Shown one piece after another: positions 1 through 13,804 of a stretch of 64,000 bases of DNA. The number at the start of each line of letters is the position of its first letter. The first letter of the stretch is position 1. The DNA comes from Sipunculus nudus (Eukaryota; Annelida; Sipuncula; Golfingiida; Sipunculidae). The notes beneath the pieces are model-generated. The model saw nothing but the letters and a program-made list of their open reading frames with translations. It had not been told where the DNA came from and made no database searches. The translations under genes and the position numbers were made by a program. The stretch lies in the NCBI GenBank assembly GCA_026874595.1, contig CM049314.1, positions 2,443,318-2,507,317 of the forward strand, written 5' to 3'.

Positions 1-3000
1 TTTGTTCAGGTTGATCAATGTTGTATTGTATAAGATCATGATTGACCATTCTTTGTTCAGGTTGATCAATGTTGTATTGTATAAGATCATGATTGGTCAT
101 TCTTTGTTCAGGTTGATCAATGTTGTATTGTATAAGATCATGATTGGTCATTCTTTGTTCAGGTTGATCAATGTTGTATTGTATAAGATCATGATTGGTC
201 ATTCTTTGTTCAGGTTGATCAATGGTGTATTGTATAAGATCATGATTGGTCATTCTTTGTTCAGGTTGATCAATGTTGTATTGTATAAGATCATGATTGA
301 CCATTCTTTGTTCAGGTTGATCAATGTTGTATTGTATAAGATCATGATTGACCATTCTTTGTTCAGATTGATCAATGTTGTATTGTATAAGATCATGGTT
401 GGTCATTTTTTGTTCAGGTTGATCAATGTTGTATTGTATAAGATCATTATTGGTCATTCTTTGTTCAGGTTGATCAATGTTGTATTGTATAAGATCATGA
501 TTGCCCATTCTTTGTTCAGGTTGATCAATGTTGTATTGTATAAGATCATGGTTGGTCATTCTTTGTTCAGGTTGATCAATGTTGTATTGTATAAGATCAT
601 GATTGGTCATTCTTTGTTCAGGTTGATCAATGTTGTATTGTATAAGATCATGATTGATCATTCTTTGTTCAGGTTGATCAATGTTGTATTGTATAAGATC
701 ATGATTCATCATTCTTTGTTCAGTTTGATCAATGTTGTATTGTATAAGATCATGGTTGATCATTCTTTGTTCAGGTTGATCAATGTTTTATTGTATAAGA
801 TCATGATTGGTCATTCTTTGTTCAGGTTGATCAATGTTGTATTGTATAAGATCATGATTGGTCATTCTTTGTTCAGGTTGATCAATGTTTTATTGTATAA
901 GATCATGATTGGTCATTCTTTGTTCAGGTTGATCAATGTTTTATTGTGTAAGATCATGATTGGTCATTCTTTGTTCAGGTTGATCAATGTTGTATTGTAT
1001 AAGATCATGATTGATCATTCTTTGTTCAGGTTGATCAATGTTGTATTGTATAAGATCATGATTGATCATTCTTTGTTCAGTTTGATCAATGTTGTATTGT
1101 ATAAGATCATGATTGACCATTCTTTGTTTAGGTTGATCAATGTTGTATTGTATAAGATCATGATTGGTCATTCTTTGTTCAGGTTGATCAATGTTGTATT
1201 GTATAAGTTCATGATTGGTCATTCTTTGTTCAGGTTGATCAATGTTGTATTGTATAAGATCATGATTGACCATTCTTTGTTCAGGTTGATCAATGTTGTA
1301 TTGTATAAGATCATGATTGGTCATTCTTTGTTCAGGTTGATCAATGTTGTATTGTATAAGATCATGATTGGTCATTCTTTGTTCAGGTTGATCAATGTTG
1401 TATTGTATAAGATCATGATTGACCATTCTTTGTTCAGGTTGATCAATGTTGTATTGTATAAGATCATGATTGACCATTCTTTGTTCAGATTGATCAATGT
1501 TGTATTGTATAAGATCATGGTTGGTCATTTTTTGTTCAGGTTGATCAATGTTGTATTGTATAAGATCATGATTGGTCATTCTTTGTTCAGGTTGATCAAT
1601 GTTGTATTGTATAAGATCATGATTGCCCATTCTTTGTTCAGGTTGATCAATGTTGTAATGTATAAGATCATGGTTGGTCATTCTTTGTTCAGCTTGATCA
1701 ATGTTGTATTGTATAAGATCATGATTGGTCATTCTTTGTTCAGGTTGATCAATGTTGTATTGTATAAGATCATGATTGGTCATTCTTTGTTCGGTTTGAT
1801 CAATGTTGTATTGTATAAGATCATGATTGACCATTCTTTGTTCAGGTTGATCAATGTTGTATTGTATAAGATCATGATTGGTCATTCTTTGTTCAGGTTG
1901 ATCAATGTTGTATTGTATAAGTTCATGATTGGTCATTCTTTGTTCAGGTTGATCAATGTTGTATTGTATAAGATCATGATTGACCATTCTTTGTTCAGGT
2001 TGATCAATGTTGTATTGTATAAGATCATGATTGGTCATTCTTTGTTCAGGTTGATCAATGTTGTATTGTATAAGATCATGATTGGTCATTCTTTGTTCAG
2101 GTTGATCAATGTTGTATTGTATAAGATCATGATTGGTCATTCTTTGTTCAGGTTGATCAATGGTGTATTGTATAAGATCATGATTGGTCATTCTTTGTTC
2201 AGGTTGATCAATGTTGTATTGTATAAGATCATGATTGACCATTCTTTGTTCAGGTTGATCAATGTTGTATTGTATAAGATCATGATTGACCATTCTTTGT
2301 TCAGATTGATCAATGTTGTATTGTATAAGATCATGGTTGGTCATTTTTTGTTCAGGTTGATCAATGTTGTATTGTATAAGATCATTATTGGTCATTCTTT
2401 GTTCAGGTTGATCAATGTTGTATTGTATAAGATCATGATTGCCCATTCTTTGTTCAGGTTGATCAATGTTGTATTGTATAAGATCATGGTTGGTCATTCT
2501 TTGTTCAGGTTGATCAATGTTGTATTGTATAAGATCATGATTGGTCATTCTTTGTTCAGGTTGATCAATGTTGTATTGTATAAGATCATGATTGATCATT
2601 CTTTGTTCAGGTTGATCAATGTTGTATTGTATAAGATCATGATTCATCATTCTTTGTTCAGTTTGATCAATGTTGTATTGTATAAGATCATGGTTGATCA
2701 TTCTTTGTTCAGGTTGATCAATGTTTTATTGTATAAGATCATGATTGGTCATTCTTTGTTCAGGTTGATCAATGTTGTATTGTATAAGATCATGATTGGT
2801 CATTCTTTGTTCAGGTTGATCAATGTTTTATTGTATAAGATCATGATTGGTCATTCTTTGTTCAGGTTGATCAATGTTTTATTGTGTAAGATCATGATTG
2901 GTCATTCTTTGTTCAGGTTGATCAATGTTGTATTGTATAAGATCATGATTGATCATTCTTTGTTCAGGTTGATCAATGTTGTATTGTATAAGATCATGAT

Positions 3001-3708
3001 TGATCATTCTTTGTTCAGTTTGATCAATGTTGTATTGTATAAGATCATGATTGACCATTCTTTGTTTAGGTTGATCAATGTTGTATTGTATAAGATCATG
3101 ATTGGTCATTCTTTGTTCAGGTTGATCAATGTTGTATTGTATAAGTTCATGATTGGTCATTCTTTGTTCAGGTTGATCAATGTTGTATTGTATAAGATCA
3201 TGATTGACCATTCTTTGTTCAGGTTGATCAATGTTGTATTGTATAAGATCATGATTGGTCATTCTTTGTTCAGGTTGATCAATGTTGTATTGTATAAGAT
3301 CATGATTGGTCATTCTTTGTTCAGGTTGATCAATGTTGTATTGTATAAGATCATGATTGACCATTCTTTGTTCAGGTTGATCAATGTTGTATTGTATAAG
3401 ATCATGATTGACCATTCTTTGTTCAGATTGATCAATGTTGTATTGTATAAGATCATGGTTGGTCATTTTTTGTTCAGGTTGATCAATGTTGTATTGTATA
3501 AGATCATGATTGGTCATTCTTTGTTCAGGTTGATCAATGTTGTATTGTATAAGATCATGATTGCCCATTCTTTGTTCAGGTTGATCAATGTTGTAATGTA
3601 TAAGATCATGGTTGGTCATTCTTTGTTCAGCTTGATCAATGTTGTATTGTATAAGATCATGATTGGTCATTCTTTGTTCAGGTTGATCAATGTTGTATTG
3701 TATAAGAT
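1..3708 (+). repeat. Higher-order duplication of 1,938 bp (38 satellite units)
   Basis: Rare unit variants recur at a fixed offset: caatggtgta at 221 and 2,159, ttgtaatg at 1,653 and 3,591, with matching flanking variants. This means 1-1,770 is repeated at 1,939-3,708. A shorter offset of 1,122 bp (22 units) is seen within each copy, for example ggttggtcatttt at 397 and 1,519. The pattern shows recent block amplification by unequal exchange rather than independent drift. Confidence 0.85.
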
Positions 3709-4949
3709 CATGATTGCTCATTCTTTGTTCAGGTTGATCAATGTTGTATTGTTTAAGATCATGATTGATCATTCTTTGTTCAGGTTGATCAATGTTGTAT
3801 TGTATAAGATCATGATTGACCATTCTTTGTTCAGGTTGATCAATGTTGTATTGTATAAGATCATGATTGATCATTCTTTGTTCAGGTTGATCCATGTTGT
3901 ATTGTGTAAGATCATGATTCATCATTCTTTGTTCAGTTTGATCAATGTTGAATTGTATATAATCATGGTTGATCATTCTTTGTTCAAGTTGATCAATGTT
4001 TTATTGTATAAGATCATGATTGGTCATTCTTTGTTCAGGTTGATCAATGTTGTATTGTATAAGATCATGATTGGTCATTCTTTGTTCAGGTTGATCGATG
4101 TTTTATTGTATAAGATCATGATTGGTCATTCTTTGTTCAGGTTGATCAATGTTTTATTGTGTAAGATCATGATTGGTCATTCTTTGTTCAGGTTGATCAA
4201 TGTTGTATTGTATAAGATCATGATTGATCATTCTTTGTTCAGGTTGATCAATGTTGTATTGTATAAGATTATGATTGATCATTCTTTGTTCAGTTTGATC
4301 AATGTTGTATTGTATAAGATCATGATTGACCATTCTTTGTTCAGGTTGATCAATGTTGTATTGTATAAGATCATGATTGGTCATTCTTTGTTCAGGTTGA
4401 TCAATGTTGTATTGTATAAGATCATGATTGGTCATTCTTTGTTCAGGTTGATCAATGTTGTATTGTATAAGATCATGATTGACCATTCTTTGTTCAGGTT
4501 GATCAATGTTGTATTGTATAAGATCATGATTGGTCATTCTTTGTTCAGGTTGATCAATGTTGTATTGTATAAGATCATGATTGGTCATTCTTTGTTCAGG
4601 TTGATCAATGTTGTATTGTATAAGATCATGATTGGTCATTCTTTGTTCAGGTTGATCAATGTTGTATTGTATAAGATCATGATTGGTCATTCTTTGTTCA
4701 GGTTGATCAATGTTGTATTGTATAAGATCATGATTGACCATTCTTTGTTCAGGTTGATCAATGTTGTATTGTATAAGATCATGATTGACCATTCTTTGTT
4801 CAGGTTGATCAATGTTGTATTGTATAAGATCATGATTGGTCATTCTTTGTTCAGGTTGATCAATGTTGTATTGTATAAGATCATGATTGGTCATTCTTTG
4901 TTCAGGTTGATCAATGTTGTATTGTATAAGATCATGATTGGTCATTCTT

Positions 4950-7900
4950 TGTTCAGGTTGATCAATGTTGTATTGTATAAGATCATGGTTGGTCATTCTT
5001 TGTTCAGGTTGATCAATATTGTATTGTATAAGATCATGATTGATCATTCTTTGTTCAGGTTGATCAATGTTGTATTGTATAAGATCATGATTCATCATTC
5101 TTTGTTCAGTTTGATCAATGTTGTATTGTATAAGATCATGGTTGATCATTCTTTGTTCAGGTTGATCAATGTTGTATTGTATAAGATCATGATTGGTCAT
5201 TCTTTGTTCAGGTTGATCAATGTTGTATTGTATAAGATCATGATTGGTCATTTTTTGTTCAGGTTGATCAATGTTTTATTGTATAAGATCATGATTGGTC
5301 ATTCTTTGTTCAGGTTGATCAATGTTGTATTGTGTAAGATCATGATTGGTCATTCTTTGTTCAGGTTGATCAATGTTGTATTGTATAAGATCATGATTGA
5401 TCATTCTTTGTTCAGGTTGATCAATGTTGTATTGTATAAGATCATGATTGATCATTCTTTGTTCAGGTTGATCAATGTTGTATTGTATAAGATCATGGTT
5501 GATCATTCTTTGTTCAGGTTGATCAATGTTGTATTGTATAAGATCATGATTGGTCATTCTTTGTACAGGTTGATCAATGTTGTATTGTATAAGATCATGA
5601 TTGACCATTCTTTGTTCAGGTTGATCAATGTTGTATTGTATAAGATCATGATTGACCATTCTTTATTCAGGTTGATCAATGTTGTATTGTATAAGATCAT
5701 GATTGACCATTCTTTGTTCAGGTTGATCAATGTTGTATTGTATAAGATCATGATTGACCATTCTTTGTTCAGGTTGATCAATGTTGTATTGTATAAGATC
5801 ATGATTGGTCATTCTTTGTTCAGGTTGATCAATGTTGTATTGTATAAGATCATGATTGGTCATTCTTTGTTCAGGTTGATCAATGTTGTATTGTATAAGA
5901 TCATGATTGGTCATTCTTTGTTCAGGTTGATCAATGTTGTATTGTATAAGATCATGATTGGTCATTCTTTGTTCAGGTTGATCAATGTTGTATTGTATAA
6001 GATCATGATTGGTCATTCTTTGTTCAGGTTGATCAATGTTGTATTGTATAAGATCATGATTGGTCATTCTTTGTTCAGGTTGATCAATGTTGTATTGTAT
6101 AAGATCATGATTGGTCATTCTTTGTTCAGGTTGATTAATGTTGTATTGTGTAAGATCACGATTGGTCATTCTATGTTCAGGTTGATCAATGTTGTATTGT
6201 ATAAGATCATGATTGGTCATTCTTTGTTCAGGTTGATCAATGTTGTATTGTATAAGATCATGATTGGTCATTCTTTGTTCAGGTTGATCAATGTTGTATT
6301 GTATAAGATCATGATTGGTCATTCTTTGTTCAGGTTGATCAATGTTGTATTGTATAAGATCATGATTGGTCATTCTTTGTTCAGGTTGATCAAAGTTGTA
6401 TTGTATAAGATCATGATTGGTCATTCTTTGTTCAGGTTGATCAATGTTGTATTGTATAAGATCATGATTGGTCATTCTTTGTTCAGGTTGATCAATGTTG
6501 TATTGTATAAGATCATGATTGGTCATTCTTTGTTCAGTTTGATCAATGTTGTATTGTATAAGATCATGACTGGTCATTCTTTGTTCAGGTTGATCAATGT
6601 TTTATTGTATAAGATCATGATTGGTCATTCTTTGTTCAGGTTGATCAATGTTGTATTGTATAAGATCATGATTGGTCATTCTTTGTTCAGGTTGGTCAAT
6701 GTTGTATTGTATAAGATCATGGTTGATCATTCTTTGTTCAGGTTGATCAATGTTGTATTGTATAAGATCATGATTGATCATTCTTTGTTCAGGTTGATCA
6801 ATGTTTTATTGTATAAGATCATGATTGGTCATTCTTTGTTCAGGTTGATCAATGTTGTATTGTGTAAGATCATGATTGGTCATTCTTTGTTCAGGTTGAT
6901 CAATGTTGTATTGTATAAGATCATGATTGGTCATTCTTTGTTCAGGTTGATCAATGTTGTATTGTATAAGATCATGATTGATCATTCTTTGTTCAGGTTG
7001 ATCAATGTTGTATTGTATCAGATCATGATTGACCATTCTTTGTTCAGGTTGATCAATGTTGTATTGTATAAGATCATGGTTGGTCATTCTTTGTTCAGGT
7101 TGATGAATGTTGTATTGTATAAGATCATTGTTGGTCATTCTTTGTTCAGGTTGATCAATGTTGTATTGTATAAGATCATGATTGATCATTCTTTGTTCAG
7201 GTTGATCAATGTTGTATTGTATAAGATCATGATTCATCATTCTTTGTTCAGTTTGATCAATGTTGTATTGTATAAGATCATGGTTGGTCATTCTTTGTTC
7301 AGGTTGATCAATGTTTTATTGTATAAGATCATGATTGGTCATTCTTTGTTCAGGTTGATCAATGTTGTATTGTATAAGATCATGATTGGTCATTCTTTGT
7401 TCAGGTTGATCAATGTTGTATTGTATAAGATCATGATTGCCCATTCTTTGTTCAGGTTGATCAATGTTGTATTGTATAAGATCATGGTTGGTCATTCTTT
7501 GTTCAGGTTGATCAATATTGTATTGTATAAGATCATGATTGATCATTCTTTGTTCAGGTTGATCAATGTTGTATTGTATAAGATCATGATTCATCATTCT
7601 TTGTTCAGTTTGATCAATGTTGTATTGTATAAGATCATGGTTGATCATTCTTTGTTCAGGTTGATCAATGTTTTATTGTATAAGATCATGATTGGTCATT
7701 CTTTGTTCAGGGTGATCAATGTTGTATTGTATAAGATCATGATTGGTCATTTTTTGTTCAGGTTGATCAATGTTTTATTGTATAAGATCATGATTGGTCA
7801 TTCTTTGTTCAGGTTGATCAATGTTGTATTGTGTAAGATCATGATTGGTCATTCTTTGTTCAGGTTGATCAATGTTGTATTGTATAAGATCATGATTGAT

Positions 7901-9289
7901 CATTCTTTGTTCAGGTTGATCAATGTTGTATTGTATAAGATCATGATTGATCATTCTTTGTTCAGGTTGATCAATGTTGTATTGTATAAGATCATGGTTG
8001 ATCATTCTTTGTTCAGGTTGATCAATGTTGTATTGTATAAGATCATGATTGGTCATTCTTTGTTCAGGTTGATCAATGTTGTATTGTATAAGATCATGAT
8101 TGACCATTCTTTGTTCAGGTTGATCAATGTTGTATTGTATAAGATCATGATTGACCATTCTTTATTCAGGTTGATCAATGTTGTATTGTATAAGATCATG
8201 ATTGACCATTCTTTGTTCAGGTTGATCAATGTTGTATTGTATAAGATCATGATTGACCATTCTTTGTTCAGGTTGATCAATGTTGTATTGTATAAGATCA
8301 TGATTGGTCATTCTTTGTTCAGGTTGATCAATGTTGTATTGTATAAGATCATGATTGGTCATTCTTTGTTCAGGTTGATCAATGTTGTATTGTATAAGAT
8401 CATGATTGGTCATTCTTTGTTCAGGTTGATCAATGTTGTATTGTATAAGATCATGATTGGTCATTCTTTGTTCAGGTTGATCAATGTTGTATTGTATAAG
8501 ATCATGATTGGTCATTCTTTGTTCAGGTTGATCAATGTTGTATTGTATAAGATCATGATTGGTCATTCTTTGTTCAGGTTGATCAATGTTGTATTGTATA
8601 AGATCATGATTGGTCATTCTTTGTTCAGGTTGATCAATGTTGTATTGTATAAGATCATGATTGGTCATTCTTTGTTCAGGTTGATCAATGTTGTATTGTA
8701 TAAGATCATGATTGGTCATTCTTTGTTCAGGTTGATCAATGTTGTATTGTATAAGATCATGATTGGTCATTCTTTGTTCAGGTTGATCAATGTTGTATTG
8801 TATAAGATCATGATTGGTCATTCTTTATTCAGGTTGATCAATGTTGTATTGTATAAGATCATGATTGGTCATTCTTTGTTCAGGTTGATCAAAGTTGTAT
8901 TGTATAAGATTATGATTGGTCATTCTTTGTTCAGGTTGATCAATGTTGTATTGTATAAGATCATGATTGGTCATTCTTTGTTCAGGTTGATCAATGTTGT
9001 ATTGTATAAGATCATGATTGGTCATTCTTTGTTCAGGTTGATCAATGTTGTATTGTATAAGATCATGACTGGTCATTCTTTGTTCAGGTTGATCAATGTT
9101 TTATTGTATAAGATCATGATTGGTCATTCTTTGTTCAGGTTGATCAATGTTGTATTGTATAAGATCATGATTGGTCATTCTTTGTTCAGGTTGGTCAATG
9201 TTGTATTGTATAAGATCATGGTTGATCATTCTTTGTTCAGGTTGATCAATGTTGTATTGTATAAGATCATGATTGATCATTCTTTGTTC
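4950..9289 (+). repeat. Higher-order duplication of 2,499 bp (49 satellite units)
   Basis: A second block, different from the 1,938-bp one, is repeated at a 2,499-bp offset: gatcaatatt at 5,011 and 7,510, ctttattcag at 5,661 and 8,160, ttggtcaatg at about 6,692 and 9,191. The two copies cover about 4,950-6,790 and 7,449-9,289. Private changes in the first copy (tttgtacagg near 5,563; gattaatg near 6,133) are absent from the second, so the copies have diverged a little since duplication. Confidence 0.8.
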
Positions 9290-9493
9290 AGGTTGATCAA
9301 TGTTGTATTGTATAAGATCATGGTTGACCATTCTTTGTTCAGGTTGATCAATGTTGTTTTGTATAAGATCATGATTGGTCATTCTTTGTTCAGGTTGATC
9401 AATGTTTTATTGTATAAGATCATGATTGGTCATTCTTTGTTCAGGTTGATCAATGTTGTATTGTATAAGATCATGATTGACCATTCTTTGTTC

Positions 9494-11623
9494 TTATACA
9501 ATACAACATTGACCAACCTGAACAAAGAATGGTCAATCATGATCTTATACAATACAACATTGATCAACCTGAACAAAGAATGACCAATCATGATCTTATA
9601 CAATACAACATTGATCAACCTGAACAAAGAATGACCAATCATGATCTTATACAATAAAACATTGATCAACCTGAACAAAGAATGACCAATCATGATCTTA
9701 TACAATACAACATTGATCAACCTGAACAAAGAATGGTCAATCATGATCTTATACAATACAACATTGATCAACCTGAACAAAGAATGGTCAATCATGATCT
9801 TATACAATACAACATTGATCAACCTGAACAAAGAATGGTCAATCATGATCTTATACAATACAACATTGATCAACCTGAACAAAGAATGACCAATCATGAT
9901 CTTATACAATACAACATTGATCAACCTGAACAAAGAATGACCAATCATGATCTTATACAATACAAAATTGATCAACCTGAACAAAGAATGGTCAATCATG
10001 ATCTTATACAATACAACATTGATCAACCTGAACAAAGAATGACCAATCATGATCTTATACAATACAACCTTGATCAACCTGAACAAAGAATGACCAATCA
10101 TGATCTTATACAATACAACATTGATCAACCTGAACAAAGAATGGTGAATCATGATATTATACAATACAACATTGATCAACCTGAACAAAGAATGACCAAC
10201 CATGGTCTTATACAATACAACATTGATCAACCTGAACGAAGAATGACCAATCGTGGTCTTATACAAAACAACATTGATCAACCTGAACAAAGAATGACCA
10301 ATCATGATCTTATACAATACAACATTGATCAACCTGAACAAAGAATGACCAATCATGATCTTATACAATACAACATTGATCAACCTGACCGAAGAATGAC
10401 CAATCATGATCTTATACAATACAACATTGATCAACCTGAACAAAGAATGACCAATCATTATCTTATACAATACAACATTGATCAACCTGAACAAAGAATG
10501 ACCAATCATGATCTTATACAATACAACATTGATCAACCTGAACAAAGAATGACCTATCATGATCTTATACAATACAACATTGATCAACCTGAACAAAGAA
10601 TGACCAATCATGATCTTATACAATACAACATTGATCAACCTGAACAAAGAATGACCAATCATGATCTTATACAATACAACATTGATCAACCTGAACAAAG
10701 AATGACCAATCATGATCTTATACAATACAACATTGATCAACCTGAACAAAGAATGGTCAATCATGATCTTATACAATACAACATTGATCAACCTGAACAA
10801 AGAATGGTCAATCATGATCTTATACAATACAACATTGATCAACCTGAACAAAGAATGACCAATCATGATCTTATACAATACAACATTGATCAACCTGAAC
10901 AAAGAATGACCAATCATGATCTTATACAATACAACATTGATCAACCTGAACAAAGAATGGTCAATCATGATCTTATACAATACAACATTGATCAACCTGA
11001 ACAAAGAATGACCAATCATGATCTTTTACAATACAACATTGATCAACCTGAACAAAGAATGACCAATCATGATCTTATACAATACAACATTGATCAACCT
11101 GAACAAAGAATGACCAATCATGATCTTATACAACACAACATTGATCAACCTGAACAAAGAATGGTCAATCATGATCTTATACAATACAACATTGATCAAC
11201 CTGAACAAAGAATGACCAATCATGATCTTATACAATACAACATTGATCAACCTGAACAAAGAATGATCAATCATGGTCTGATACAATAAAACATTGATCA
11301 ACCTGAACAAAGAATGATCAGTCATGATCTTATACGATACAACATTGATCAACCTGAACAAAGAATGATCAGTCATGATCTTATACGATACAACATTGAC
11401 CAACCTGAACAAAGGATGATCAATCATGACCTTTACAATACAACATTGACCAACCTGAACAAAGGATGATCAATCATGATCTTATACAATACAACATTGA
11501 TCAACCTGAACAAAGAATGACCAATCATGATCTTATACAATAAAACATTGATCAACCTGAACAAAGAATGACCAATCATGATCTTATACAATAAAACATT
11601 GATCAACCTGAACAAAGAAGAGG
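9494..11623 (-). repeat. 51-bp satellite array, inverted arm
   Basis: The same 51-bp satellite in the opposite orientation, about 42 units. The flip falls between ...ctttgttc (9,493) and ttatacaatacaac (9,494), with no spacer sequence and both boundary units partial. The units closest to unique DNA (11,270-11,620) are the most diverged, with extra changes such as tacgatac and aaaggatgatcaatc, as expected at an array edge. Unique sequence begins at about 11,624 (aggctacttgttgaag). The order of unit variants next to the flip is not the exact mirror of the forward arm. Confidence 0.95.
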
Positions 11624-12334
11624 CTACTTGTTGAAGTTATTGATGAGGATTAATAAGTAATGTTTTCAAACTAAGACAGTAGTAGGCCTCTGAATTGTTA
11701 AGGCGTCTCCGAAATTATGTTGTCGAATTTATCGAAGATAATTGAAAGATGAAGATTACAACAACCTTGTTATGACATATTTAAGCATTTTCATGGTCCG
11801 AGTAATAATTTAAACTTCCAGCCCTTTACTCCACATCTAATGAAGGCTAAAGCAGTGCTTGCTACATGCATCATGGATATTGTCCATTTGTCTCTGGGTA
11901 TAAGAAATATATATATATAAAAAATAGAAAATTGTGTCTTTGCACAGGTAGGAATAAATCGATTATCGTTGACTACCCTTCCTTTCTGTAATATTGTTTG
12001 TTTTATAGTATTAATCGGTTTAACAACTTAATTAACAAGACCAACCCCTTTAAACACATGAAATTAATAACGTATTAATACTGACAGGTGATACCTTAAA
12101 GTGTATCCAGGGCTGGTACGCTGGTATTGTTGTCATTTTATAATTAGATGTGCATCATTCACTGTGGGTAAGTCAGTTTTAATCTGTAGACGGACAGCAA
12201 CCGGGGTGCATAACCCCGGATCAACTGGATCCACAGCCAGAGGCGTTCATCTTTAATCAACAATCTACGAGACAAACTAGTGTCATGAAAGGATAATCAG
12301 TGATACATTTTATATTACGTTATTTTATAAGTCA

Positions 12335-12371
<37 letters not shown>

Positions 12372-13632
12372 TATAATAATTTTTGATATCCTGTGATATA
12401 TATCCTAGATTCGATCACATTTAACTAATAGACAATAATGCGCGTATAGTGCCAATTATGTAATATAATATTGTTTTTCTCAAAACCAGGTGATTTTAGC
12501 CCCAGAAGATCACATGATTTTTACACAACCAGAAATGATGTCGGCTGTGGTTGAACCGCGTCGTTTTTTTACGCAAACACATTGGGACGCGGCTCAACAA
12601 AATAGTTTTTGGCCTGTTAAGTCGTGTCGCAGCGTGTATACCGGGTTCTGAGGAAGAGGTACGTGTAACAGATTTTGGAAAAGGAATACGCTTGCTAAAG
12701 AATTGGGCAAACTGGGGCTACAAATCATTTTCTGCAAGCTAAAACAGGTGTTCGATCATTTGAAAATCAGTTTCTTGTTAAACCATCCTTGTTCATGTGT
12801 TTGAACACTCGGTACTTGTTAACACGGTAATTTTAAGAAAATGCATCGCATATAATACGTAGGTAAAAAATTGGGACATAATGCAATAAGTAACTTCCAT
12901 GCCGTATTTTGTCGATATCCTGACATGAGCCCAGTTGTCAATCACGGGCAGCTAGTAACTCCGCCCACTGTGCATTAAACTTGGTGACAGTGAGAGTCTG
13001 AGTTCTCTTGGAATCGAGCAGTGGGACCTGAAGGCTGCCCCAGCCCTCTGTGGCAGCCAGGATATGGCTTTAAACACCAGGGTTAGTTTATAGAGTGTGT
13101 CTGCCACCTGTTGTATGCACCCACTTTAAACAGTCATTCTTTCTAGCTGGGTATGTATCTTTCAATTTCATATTTTATTAAATCAGTAAAAGTGCAGTTT
13201 GATTATTTGAAGGTTTGGAATCTTTATTCGATTCACATTATAATTTCAGTCACACAGATTTGTTTTATTGCTTTAAGTACAAGTGATGCGGTCCATGTCC
13301 AATGTCCTCCAGAATATATAAGTAAACGACAATGTAACATCAAACACGACGTTATCAGTTTCAGAGTGACATATATGTTTAAACGAGTCGTGACCGCTTT
13401 TTAATAATTATCTTATAATAGGATGATGTCACAAGGTCCAAACACATGTATCATCAGATTCGCATATACGGAAAAGCGGACCGATGGTCCTAATGCTGCA
13501 GAGTGCATCCCGAATTCAGTAACAGGGTTATAATAGCAGATCACTGAAGTAAACAGGATAAAGAAGCAAACTAATTGTGACGTGGTTAATTACATATATG
13601 CATGTGAACATTCATATGTACACTCTGCCACT
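11624..13632. other. Intergenic region upstream of the agmatinase-like gene
   Basis: I see no gene here. It holds a short (TA)n run at about 12,343-12,364 and a small hairpin ccgggg...ccccgg near 12,200-12,220. The block around 12,940-13,090 is less AT-rich, with a ccgccc box near 12,961 and a possible donor (caccag|ggttag) near 13,080. It would suit a promoter and untranslated first exon for the agmatinase-like gene, but nothing in the sequence proves that. Confidence 0.4.
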
Positions 13633-13804
13633 ATGGCTTCCTGGAGGCAGATCTTGATGCCACGACAAACATTTAGCCGTGTGAGACATTTAACGACATA
13701 CCATAAACTCGGTGCCAACAACCGGCCTTTAACCATCGAGGAGCTGCCACGTCCCGCGGGAATCGCGTCTATGATGAGACTTCCGGTCCAGCAAACATCA
13801 GAAG
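13633..13804 (+). CDS. AGMAT: Agmatinase-like gene, exon 1 (presequence)
   Basis: Encodes residues 1-57. It begins [20 protein letters not shown], a basic, acid-free stretch typical of a mitochondrial presequence, followed by the family segment ending [16 protein letters not shown]. The donor is gaag|gtatgc, phase 1. Confidence 0.88.

Larger units (their letters stand above)
1..9493 (+). repeat. 51-bp satellite array, forward arm
   Basis: About 186 head-to-tail copies of a 51-bp unit that can be read as tttgttcaggttgatcaatg followed by ttgtattgtataagatcatg and attgrycattc. Units differ at a few recurrent positions: ggtc/gacc/gatc/gccc before 'att', gttgt versus gtttt, and gatcatg versus gatcatgg. 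The array is cut by the window's left edge, so its true length is unknown. Every unit carries two or three GATC sites and the palindrome ttgatcaa. Because 51 is a multiple of 3 and the consensus lacks a stop in one frame, a 3,193-codon open frame runs through the arm with a 17-residue period (FRLINVVLYKIMIGHSL). I regard that as a by-product of the repeat, not a gene. Confidence 0.97.

Noticed and set aside
2-9583. A giant protein-coding gene of 3,193 residues
   Set aside because: The frame consists entirely of 51-bp satellite units, has no unique sequence, splice site or promoter, and the start is cut by the window edge.
1-11623. CRISPR array
   Set aside because: Units are contiguous 51-mers with no variable spacers, and the window is eukaryotic.
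9494-11623. Inverted arm as a pure foldback sequencing artefact
   Set aside because: The order of unit variants away from the junction does not mirror the forward arm. Without reads it cannot be fully excluded.
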